Shown one piece after another: positions 1-5,044 of a stretch of 9,810 bases of DNA. The translations under genes and the position numbers were made by a program. The stretch covers positions 1 to 9,810 of the forward strand of contig CALJVC010000012.1 in the NCBI GenBank assembly GCA_937974845.1. The letters are read 5' to 3'. Under the pieces are notes generated by a model. It had not been told where the DNA came from. It searched no databases and worked only from the letters and a program-made list of their open reading frames with translations. How positions within the stretch are numbered: position 1 is the stretch's first letter; each line of letters opens with the position of its first letter. This DNA comes from an uncultured Pseudogracilibacillus sp. (GTDB taxonomy: Bacteria > Bacillota > Bacilli > Bacillales > Amphibacillaceae).

Positions 1-50
1 GGGCTCATTTCACCCGTCTTATTATAACAAAGATTTTAAAGATTACTAAA

Positions 51-79
51 TTTACAGCGTATTTAATAAGCTGTACAAT
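51..79 (+). promoter_or_regulatory. Sigma-A type promoter of the D-amino acid aminotransferase gene
   Basis: A -35 element TTTACA (51-56) and a -10 element TACAAT (74-79) are separated by 17 bp. The start of transcription would be near position 86, giving a leader of under 20 nt that carries little more than the ribosome binding site. Seen by eye in the sequence; transcription itself is inferred. Confidence 0.7.
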
Positions 80-103
80 AAACGATATAAGGAGGAAAAA
101 AGT

Positions 104-970
104 ATGTATACGATTATTTTATCTCAGGACCGTTTTATTCATAAAGATGCCTTGCTCTTTCCTTTCAATGAACGAGGTATGCAGTTTGGCGATGGTGTGT
201 ATGAAGTCATTAGGATTTATGAGGGGAACTTTTACCTACTTGAAGACCATTTAAATCGTCTTGATCGTTCCCTCGATGCCTTACAGATACATATCCCCTA
301 TTCAAAAGATGAACTAAAGAAAAATCTAGAAAAGCTGATTCCCTTGAATGAAGTAAAAGAGGACGCTTTTCTATACTTACAAGTAACGAGGGGTATCGCT
401 GAACGCGACCATGCCTTCCCAGAAAAAATAGAACCGAATGTCTTTGCCTATATTAAAAGAAAAAGCCGCCCCCTCGATTTCATCCAACAAGGGGTAACAG
501 CTATCACTTACCCTGATCAACGTTGGGATAATTGCTATATTAAAAGTTTAAATTTACTCCCTAACGTTTTAGCAAAGCAAAAGGCCAAGGAGGAAAAGGC
601 CTATGAAGCGATTCTCCACCGAGAAGGCGAAATTACTGAAGGAAGCTCCTCCAATATTTTTCTTGTTAAGGACGAAACCATCTTTACCCATCCAGTAAGC
701 CATCGCATTTTAAATGGCTGTGTACGCCAACGAATTTTACAGCTTGCAAAGGAAGAAGGATGGAAAATAGTAGAAGAAGCCTTCTCTATAGAGGATCTTA
801 AAACAGCCGATGAACTATTTCTTACGAGCACTATTTCTGAAATCATGCCTATCACTCAAGTCGACGAACACCCTATAGGCGATGGCAAGGTCGGTTCAGT
901 AACCAAGGAATTACAGACCCTTTACGAAAGGGATGCACGGTTGTATACCCGTAAAGTAAGTGGATTTTAA
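104..970 (+). CDS. dat: D-amino acid aminotransferase (PLP fold type IV)
   Basis: Cytoplasmic pyridoxal-phosphate enzyme that interconverts D-alanine and 2-oxoglutarate with pyruvate and D-glutamate. It supplies D-amino acids for peptidoglycan and also allows D-alanine to be catabolised. At 288 residues it has the normal length of the Bacillus enzyme. Visible features are the N-terminal fold-type-IV segment FGDGVYEV around residues 28-35 with Tyr33, the PLP lysine Lys147 in YIKSLNLLPNV, and the cofactor-contacting Glu179 in EGSSSNIF. The R-x-H pair Arg101/His103, with Tyr33, matches the carboxylate trap of D-specific enzymes (Tyr31, Arg98, His100 in the Bacillus sp. YM-1 enzyme). This favours D-amino acid aminotransferase over the related branched-chain aminotransferase or aminodeoxychorismate lyase. 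The ATG is preceded by AAGGAGG (89-95) at good spacing. The gene is monocistronic and convergent with the hydrolase gene. Confidence 0.93.
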   Translation: MYTIILSQDRFIHKDALLFPFNERGMQFGDGVYEVIRIYEGNFYLLEDHLNRLDRSLDALQIHIPYSKDELKKNLEKLIPLNEVKEDAFLYLQVTRGIAERDHAFPEKIEPNVFAYIKRKSRPLDFIQQGVTAITYPDQRWDNCYIKSLNLLPNVLAKQKAKEEKAYEAILHREGEITEGSSSNIFLVKDETIFTHPVSHRILNGCVRQRILQLAKEEGWKIVEEAFSIEDLKTADELFLTSTISEIMPITQVDEHPIGDGKVGSVTKELQTLYERDARLYTRKVSGF

Positions 971-981
971 GTTACTTTTTC

Positions 982-1021
982 ATCCTTAACCCTATAGGGA
1001 TTTACTTATAGGGTTAAGGAT
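982..1021. terminator. Stem-loop between convergent dat and hydrolase genes
   Basis: A perfect 15-bp inverted repeat (982-996 with 1007-1021) encloses a 10-nt loop. It lies just after the dat stop and overlaps the last codons and stop of the minus-strand hydrolase. The U tract is weak in both directions: CTATTTCTG follows on the plus strand, and an A-rich stretch follows on the minus strand. It may therefore be an inefficient terminator or mainly a 3'-end protecting hairpin for both transcripts. Confidence 0.65.
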
Positions 1022-1973
1022 CTATTTCTGTATAACGGTCTATAAAATCCGTTAAGGCCTCGAAAAATTCTTCCCGATGTAAAACGACAGCCTCCCCATG
1101 ATTAGAATGAGGAAAGGTTACACGATAAGCCTCACTCGCTGTCGCCTCATACAAGACTTCGCTCATTTCCGTCGGCACGAAGGTATCGGCTTCTCCATGA
1201 ATATATAATATAGGCAACTTAGCCTTTTTCACTTGTTCTAGAGCTGAAGCTTCTTTTAAAGTATAGTTTGCCTTTTGTTTCGTTACTAAACTCGTCATCG
1301 GTAAAATAGGCTGATCCGGTAGATGGAACATCCGCTTCAGATGGTAGGCAAATAAATCATAGACCGAGGTATATGGGCTGTCTGCTACGATTGCCTTTAC
1401 TTGGGGAGGGAGCTCTTCACCGCTCGCCATTAAAACCGCCGATGCCCCCATAGACAAGCCATGTAAGATAATTTCGATTCCTTCACCATGACGAGCAATT
1501 AACTCATCAATCCACTGAATTAAGTCAAGCCGATCATGCCAGCCAAAGCCGATATAATTTCCACCACTTTCCCCATGTCCTCGTAAATCCGGTGTGAAGA
1601 GATGAAAGCCGAGCTTTTCATAGTAATACTTACCGAACAAGGTCATGTCTGAAGCCCGTCCTAAATATCCATGGGCAAAGACAACAAAACTCCGGGACGG
1701 CTCCTTCGCCTGTAAATAATATCCCTGTAAAGGGAGACCATCGAAGGATTGTATCTCGAGAGTTTCAAACTCCTGCTTCTCCCGCCAATCGATCCAGTCC
1801 CCTTCTAAAAAATAATTTAACGTTTCTGAAGATACTTCTAAATCTTCATTTCCTTGCAAGAAATCCTTTGGCCCGCGTTCGATGGCAAGTTTGTAAAAAT
1901 ACACACTCGCTCCATACATAATCCCAAAGACAAGCACAATTACAATCGCCAATAAACTGAGAAACCTTTTCAT
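1014..1973 (-). CDS. Membrane-anchored alpha/beta hydrolase (serine hydrolase)
   Basis: Predicted 319-residue alpha/beta-hydrolase fold enzyme, probably an esterase or acylhydrolase of the lysophospholipase-like group that includes Bacillus YqkD. The natural substrate cannot be read from sequence. Residues about 5-26 form a single hydrophobic segment (signal anchor), so the catalytic domain should sit outside the membrane. Catalytic features are the oxyanion strand AHGY (100-103), a GHGESGG loop (132-138), the nucleophile elbow GLSMG with Ser174, the acid Asp263 in GEADTFVP, and His292 in HSNHGEA. The open frame extends 20 codons upstream to an ATG at 2033, but that ATG lies in the T tract of the preceding gene's terminator and upstream of the predicted promoter. 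The ATG at 1973, with AAAGGGA just upstream, is the supported start. The gene is its own transcription unit. Confidence 0.85.
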   Translation of the reverse strand: MKRFLSLLAIVIVLVFGIMYGASVYFYKLAIERGPKDFLQGNEDLEVSSETLNYFLEGDWIDWREKQEFETLEIQSFDGLPLQGYYLQAKEPSRSFVVFAHGYLGRASDMTLFGKYYYEKLGFHLFTPDLRGHGESGGNYIGFGWHDRLDLIQWIDELIARHGEGIEIILHGLSMGASAVLMASGEELPPQVKAIVADSPYTSVYDLFAYHLKRMFHLPDQPILPMTSLVTKQKANYTLKEASALEQVKKAKLPILYIHGEADTFVPTEMSEVLYEATASEAYRVTFPHSNHGEAVVLHREEFFEALTDFIDRYTEIDP

Positions 1974-2004
1974 ATTAATCGTCCCTTTACATCGATTATC
2001 TTTT

Positions 2005-2033
2005 ATTATATGTAAAAGCCAAAAGAAGGTCAT
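2005..2033 (-). promoter_or_regulatory. Promoter of the alpha/beta hydrolase gene
   Basis: On the minus strand a -35 ATGACC (2033-2028) and a perfect -10 TATAAT (2010-2005) are 17 bp apart. They lie between the upstream terminator and the chosen ATG at 1973. A transcript would start near 1998, which rules out translation from the ATG at 2033. Confidence 0.6.
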
Positions 2034-2083
2034 AAAAAAAGCGCGTACAATAGTGGTTCAATGACCAAATTGTACGCGCTTTT
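2031..2083 (-). terminator. Intrinsic terminator of the SAM hydrolase gene
   Basis: A GC-rich stem pairs 2038-2050 with 2070-2082 (AAAGCGCGTACAA and its complement), with a short inner extension. On the minus strand it is followed by an uninterrupted run of seven T residues (2037-2031). It begins just beyond the stop codon of the SAM hydrolase and separates it from the downstream hydrolase gene. Confidence 0.9.
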
Positions 2084-2085
2084 AC

Positions 2086-2943
2086 TTAACTTGCCTTTTC
2101 TTGTTCTGAGAGCTTACGTATCGTCACCTGCCAATTACTCCCTGTACCGATTCGGTAAGCCTCCGCAAAAGAACCTTGATTTAACGCAATACCAAGATAA
2201 CCAACGGAATTAATGTAAAGTACGGGCTCACCTAAACGACTATCGGCGAAGGATTTTCCGAAAGTCATCTTTTGCTTATAAACTCGACGGTGCTCATGGA
2301 CAATCGTCACTTCAAAGGCATCCCCATATTGGGCTTCTAAAGATGAGAGTACCTTTCCTTCTATATTCGTCCAAACATTTCCAAAACGTACATCTAAAAT
2401 ATCGACATGCCCTGTCACACTCATTTCAGTTAGAACCGGGTTAGCCTGCGGAAGCCGAACAATCGTCTCAAGAGGAAGAGACCTACCCACCTCAGTAAAA
2501 TCTAGACCACTAGCTAATTTTGCACCAACATTTGCAAAAATATCCCGACCATGAAACGTATGGGATTCCTCCGAGTTCCGAAGGCGGTGTAGTTTTTCAT
2601 CGATTTCCCTTACTTCAAGGATTCCAAGGGTCTGTTCGATATGAGTTAAGCTACCATTATTAGGCGTAACGATATAACGATTCCCCTTTGTTTTAGCAAC
2701 GATGCTTGAGCGCTTAGAACCAACACCAGGATCGACTACTGAAACGAAAACCGTCCCTTCCGGCCAGTATGGCACCGTTTGAAAAAGACGATAGGAAGCT
2801 TCCCAAAGATTAAAAGGGGTGATTTCATGGGTTAAATCAAATATACGTAGAGTAGGGTCAACAGAAAGCGCCACTCCGTACATCGCACTTACTGCACCGT
2901 CTACTAAACCAAAATCCGTTTGAAATACTAGGGCTCGATTCAT
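2086..2943 (-). CDS. S-adenosyl-L-methionine hydrolase, adenosine-forming (DUF62 / SAM hydroxide adenosyltransferase)
   Basis: Member of the family related to fluorinase and chlorinase. Characterised non-halogenating members use water or hydroxide to split S-adenosylmethionine into adenosine and L-methionine. At 285 residues it has the expected length. Seen in the protein: the N-terminal FQTDFG (7-12), DPGVG with Asp71, Arg78 seven residues later, TPNNGS (93-98), and FHGRDIFA with His131. The Asp-Arg-His set matches in order and spacing the Asp68/Arg75/His127 triad described for the archaeal SAM hydroxide adenosyltransferase, which argues against a halogenase. The C-terminal beta domain contains the usual RFGNVWTNI and NSVGYLGIA segments. 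The ATG at 2943 has AGGAGG (2956-2951) upstream. The gene is preceded by a T-box leader and followed by a strong terminator, so it is regulated alone. Its cellular role as a methionine-releasing enzyme is inferred. Confidence 0.93.
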   Translation of the reverse strand: MNRALVFQTDFGLVDGAVSAMYGVALSVDPTLRIFDLTHEITPFNLWEASYRLFQTVPYWPEGTVFVSVVDPGVGSKRSSIVAKTKGNRYIVTPNNGSLTHIEQTLGILEVREIDEKLHRLRNSEESHTFHGRDIFANVGAKLASGLDFTEVGRSLPLETIVRLPQANPVLTEMSVTGHVDILDVRFGNVWTNIEGKVLSSLEAQYGDAFEVTIVHEHRRVYKQKMTFGKSFADSRLGEPVLYINSVGYLGIALNQGSFAEAYRIGTGSNWQVTIRKLSEQEKAS

Positions 2944-2960
2944 CCTTATACCTCCTCTTT

Positions 2961-3002
2961 AAAATAAAAAACCACGTCCTTAAACAATATAAGGACGTGG
3001 TT
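2961..3002 (-). terminator. T-box regulated intrinsic terminator
   Basis: A perfect 13-bp stem (3002-2990 with 2982-2970, containing ACCACGTCCTTA) and a 7-nt loop are followed on the minus strand by TTTTTATTTT. Its 5' arm is the partner of the T-box sequence, so antiterminator and terminator are mutually exclusive. Since the upstream cytochrome gene shows no terminator of its own, this hairpin may also end read-through transcripts from it. Confidence 0.93.
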
Positions 3003-3285
3003 GAATACGTGTTACCACCTTATTTCGCCATTTGCTCACGCAAATAGCCTCACTAAGTACGCAAATGTGACTAATCACATTCTGAATACCGTGGTATAGC
3101 TAACGGGTACCAAATCCGTCGCAACCTACTGATACGAAATCGTACGTTCAGCGCGCAGCTCAGAGGCCATTGTTCAGATTTCTTCCCTTTACTCCCTTTC
3201 ACCTACCGGAGCTCTCTGTAAAAAGTCCAAAATCCTACTTTTCCTCATCAACGCTATTTTCAGAAATTTACAAAGACTTAATTTT
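2961..3285 (-). promoter_or_regulatory. T-box riboswitch, predicted tRNA-Met responsive
   Basis: Full-length tRNA-sensing leader. Stem I (about 3255-3150) has a closing AGCG/CGCT pair, a kink-turn-like GATGA/TGAGC, a specifier loop with AGTA on the 5' side and GAA on the 3' side, and a distal AGAGAGC...GGTGAAAGG region. By alignment from the lower helix (CCTCT-GAGC), as in the glyQS leader, the specifier triplet is AUG at 3170-3168, followed by a purine. An ACGG...CCGTTA element (Stem II region) and two hairpins at about 3080-3063 and 3049-3028 follow. The T-box AATAAGGTGGTAACACG (3024-3008) can pair with 5'-terminator sequence to form an antiterminator, AAGG/CCTT plus ACGT/ACGT, around the 7-nt bulge UGGUAAC. 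Bulge base U fits discriminator A of tRNA-Met. Trp (TGG) and Asn (AAC) readings are possible but fit the position and discriminator less well. Confidence 0.93.
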
Positions 3286-3291
3286 GTATAC

Positions 3292-3319
3292 ATTATATCG
3301 GGTTTAGACTTAAAGTCAA
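3292..3319 (-). promoter_or_regulatory. Promoter of the T-box / SAM hydrolase transcript
   Basis: On the minus strand a -35 TTGACT (3319-3314) and a perfect -10 TATAAT (3297-3292) are separated by 16 bp. This is a strong sigma-A promoter, with transcription expected to start near 3285, about 30 nt before the base of Stem I. A short palindrome GACTTAAAGTC (3307-3317) overlaps the -35 region. Confidence 0.85.
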
Positions 3320-3456
3320 GAAATAACCCTATCCAATGTATATGATATTTGATTACTCTTATGTTTACAAAGTTTTACTGTTTATTTAATAACGCTCTAT
3401 ATTTTTCATTTGGCACAGAAACTTATCTTGTTAAAATAAAAATAATAGGTATAAGA

Positions 3457-4386
3457 TCATTCTTCGCGATCGACTACTCGTTCGATCTCTTCTTTCCAGT
3501 TAAATTCTCCATTCCGGATTTTTTCTAGGCGATCGCCTCGGATAAAGTCATCCGGACCTGGACCATGAGGGAAGTCTTTGTCAACGTCTTTAAACTTCGG
3601 TCTATCCTGCATTAAAATATATGCCGCTAAGTCCGATGCTTCCTGATCAGTTAACGAGCCTTCCTCTCCTGGTGGCATATTGTTTTGAATATAGCCAGCC
3701 ATTTTTGATAACCTTGCTAACCCAGCTCCATCGTTAAAGGAGTTCTCACCCCATAAAGCTGGTCCTGTATTAGCACCGATACCTTCACCATTTTCCCCAT
3801 GACAGGATAAACAGTTTTTTGATTCGTACAATTCCTCACCTACTACAACATCAGGCTCTGGAATAGTCTCCATTTCATTCGGTTCAAACCATGGACGTTC
3901 CTCACCGATGGCTACCCCTTTTGAAATATGGGAAAAGTAAGCCATTAGGGCTCGCATTTCTTCGCTATCGGCTGGTAACATTTCTCCATTCATACTTCTA
4001 ATCATACAACCGTTAATTCGATCCTCAAGCGTAAAGACAACCCCTTCACGTGGGCGATATTGCGGATAGTCTGCTACTACCCCAACTAAGGTCGAACTAT
4101 CGGATAATCCACCATCGGCGTGACAGCTTTGACAGGAAAGTTCATTGCCTACATAATCAGCTAAAACAGTATTCGTTTCATTAAAAATTTCCTCTCCGTA
4201 TTGAATAGCGGCTGTCATCGGATGGTCAGGGTCGAGCTCGTCCGTCGGCATCACTTCAGGAATTTCATTGCTTGCGGATGCTTCTTGAGAAGCTTGATCT
4301 TCCACTGCTTCTTCCTTGTCCGCGCTACAACCAAAGGCAAACACTAATACGATTACTAACATCAACCAAAGTACGTTTTTCCTCAT
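3457..4386 (-). CDS. Diheme c-type cytochrome lipoprotein, TsdA-like
   Basis: A 309-residue exported diheme cytochrome c. The N-terminus (Met-Arg-Lys, a hydrophobic stretch, then AFGC with Cys20) is a lipoprotein signal, so the mature protein should be lipid-anchored outside the membrane. It is followed by an acidic linker rich in Glu, Ala and Ser. Heme 1 site is CQSCH (85-89) and heme 2 site is CLSCH (192-196). The segment DYPQYRPREG...LEDRINGCMIRSMNG (106-134) resembles thiosulfate dehydrogenase TsdA, where the cysteine in this region (Cys127 here) is an axial ligand of the active-site heme. Met237 in NNMPPG is the likely axial ligand of heme 2. The role is therefore possibly thiosulfate oxidation to tetrathionate or the reverse, but a general electron-transfer cytochrome is not excluded. 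An ATG 28 codons upstream (4470) precedes the promoter; the ATG at 4386 has GAGGGAGGG upstream and starts a proper signal peptide. No clear terminator follows. Confidence 0.85.
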   Translation of the reverse strand: MRKNVLWLMLVIVLVFAFGCSADKEEAVEDQASQEASASNEIPEVMPTDELDPDHPMTAAIQYGEEIFNETNTVLADYVGNELSCQSCHADGGLSDSSTLVGVVADYPQYRPREGVVFTLEDRINGCMIRSMNGEMLPADSEEMRALMAYFSHISKGVAIGEERPWFEPNEMETIPEPDVVVGEELYESKNCLSCHGENGEGIGANTGPALWGENSFNDGAGLARLSKMAGYIQNNMPPGEEGSLTDQEASDLAAYILMQDRPKFKDVDKDFPHGPGPDDFIRGDRLEKIRNGEFNWKEEIERVVDREE

Positions 4387-4416
4387 TGTTTTCCCTCCCT
4401 CATACTTTACACCTAT

Positions 4417-4445
4417 ATTATACCCTACACGGTAAGGTAATTGAA
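4417..4445 (-). promoter_or_regulatory. Promoter of the cytochrome gene
   Basis: On the minus strand a perfect -10 TATAAT (4422-4417) is preceded at 17 bp by a weak -35 TTCAAT (4445-4440). Transcription would begin near 4410, about 24 nt before the chosen ATG at 4386 and downstream of the alternative ATG at 4470. Confidence 0.6.
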
Positions 4446-4582
4446 CGGAAAGTCTGAAAGCGTTATACAAGAGTCAAACTTTTTCCTTATAAAAGTTGCT
4501 TTTACGCCCTTGACTTTTTTCTTTTTTTCCTATTTAAATAATCCTTCATAAGTAGAAATCTACTGGCCTTATTTTACCCGTT

Positions 4583-4597
4583 TAATCAATCGGTAAG
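4583..4597. repeat. Copy 1 of a 15-nt intergenic repeat
   Basis: TAATCAATCGGTAAG occurs here and again, exactly and in the same orientation, at 7705-7719 inside the rpoN promoter spacer. This copy lies between the 6S-like RNA terminator and the cytochrome promoter, roughly 200 bp upstream of the cytochrome start. No known binding motif is recognised. Confidence 0.5.
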
Positions 4598-4640
4598 CTG
4601 GTAATTATTGCATCCTGTTGAGAGGGAAAAAGATAATTCT

Positions 4641-4673
4641 ACAATAAAAAATCCGCCCTAGCTAATAGGGCGG
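4641..4673 (-). terminator. Intrinsic terminator of the 6S-like RNA
   Basis: A perfect GC-rich stem CCGCCCTA/TAGGGCGG (4673-4666 with 4660-4653) and a 5-nt loop are followed on the minus strand by ATTTTTTATT. It lies immediately after the 3' end predicted for the noncoding RNA. About 265 bp separate it from the cytochrome start, so it does not look like a riboswitch terminator for that gene. Confidence 0.88.
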
Positions 4674-4679
4674 AAGGTT

Positions 4680-4880
4680 AGTCAGCTCTTATAAATAAAG
4701 CCACAATGCCGTAATTACATAGAAGTTTTTAACCACCACTTTGTTCAAGTGGGTGTCCGCAGAGCACTTTTTGTCGTCCCCTCAAAGGAAGGCATGACAG
4801 CCAGTACTCAATGTAAAACTCCCTTTTCGTTGTTTAGAGGTTAAACTTAAAATAATTACGCACATTGTAGCTTCGTGACT
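4680..4880 (-). ncRNA. Probable 6S RNA
   Basis: A stand-alone noncoding RNA of about 200 nt with its own promoter and terminator and no open frame. It folds as a long rod. AGTCA (4880-4876) pairs with TGACT (4684-4680). AAGCTACAATG (4873-4863) pairs with 4708-4698, and CGTAATTA (4860-4853) pairs with 4717-4710. AAGTTTAACC (4848-4839) pairs with 4734-4723 with a small bulge. A large, mostly unpaired 5' bubble strand follows, with a hairpin CCACTT-GAACA-AAGTGG (4752-4736) on the 3' bubble side and an irregular terminal stem including GAGTAC/GTGCTC (4809-4804 with 4767-4762). Closing stem, open central bubble with 3' hairpin, terminal stem and size are the known architecture of 6S RNA, which mimics an open promoter and binds sigma-A RNA polymerase. 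The family call rests on structure and partial motif resemblance (AAGTGCTCTGCGG), not on an alignment. Which paralogue (6S-1 or 6S-2 type) cannot be said. Confidence 0.72.
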
Positions 4881-4886
4881 ATCTAT

Positions 4887-4915
4887 ATCATAATGAATCT
4901 ACATAGAAAATGCAA
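4887..4915 (-). promoter_or_regulatory. Promoter of the 6S-like RNA
   Basis: On the minus strand a -35 TTGCAT (4915-4910) and a -10 TATGAT (4892-4887) are spaced by exactly 17 bp. The predicted start near 4880 coincides with the outermost base pair of the RNA's closing stem, which supports both calls. Confidence 0.75.
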
Positions 4916-5017
4916 TGGGAAAGTTCTCCAATCACTTTCGCCAAGCTTTCGTGTATTTGTATTGTAAACTACTTTGTTTTATTTTGCAATAGATAAAATC
5001 TCATATCGAAAATGTTG

Positions 5018-5023
5018 TATACT
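5018..5023 (+). promoter_or_regulatory. Candidate -10 element for the rtcB-like gene
   Basis: TATACT is a good -10 hexamer about 20 bp upstream of the TTG start, but no convincing -35 lies at 16-18 bp. The interval 4916-5017 holds nothing else that I recognise, and I see no sigma-54 -24/-12 motif. Confidence 0.35.
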
Positions 5024-5044
5024 ATGAAACAGAGGTGAAAAGTA

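Noticed and set aside
1974..2033. N-terminal extension of the alpha/beta hydrolase to the ATG at 2033
   Set aside because: The ATG is in the T tract of the upstream terminator and upstream of the predicted transcription start, with no ribosome binding site.
2086..2943. Fluorinase or chlorinase activity for the DUF62 protein
   Set aside because: The Asp-Arg-His set of the hydroxide-using enzymes is present, and the gene stands outside any halometabolite cluster.
3410..3425. TTGGCAC on the plus strand, resembling the -24 half of a sigma-54 promoter, considered because rpoN is in the window
   Set aside because: Ten bases after the GG there is TA instead of GC, and the downstream genes are on the opposite strand.
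4551..4564. Short inverted repeat AGTAGA-AA-TCTACT upstream of the cytochrome gene
   Set aside because: A 6-bp A/T-rich arm with a 2-nt centre is weak as a hairpin, is not placed at a promoter, and matches no operator I recognise.
4640..4880. The structured RNA as a riboswitch for the downstream cytochrome gene
   Set aside because: It has its own promoter, a rod fold without a recognisable aptamer, and a terminator about 265 bp from the cytochrome start; the cytochrome has a separate promoter in between.
4970..4990. TTGCA upstream of rtcB as a possible -12 element of a sigma-54 promoter, since E. coli rtcBA is sigma-54 dependent
   Set aside because: No GG at the required spacing upstream (the bases there are TG), and no RtcR activator gene is present.
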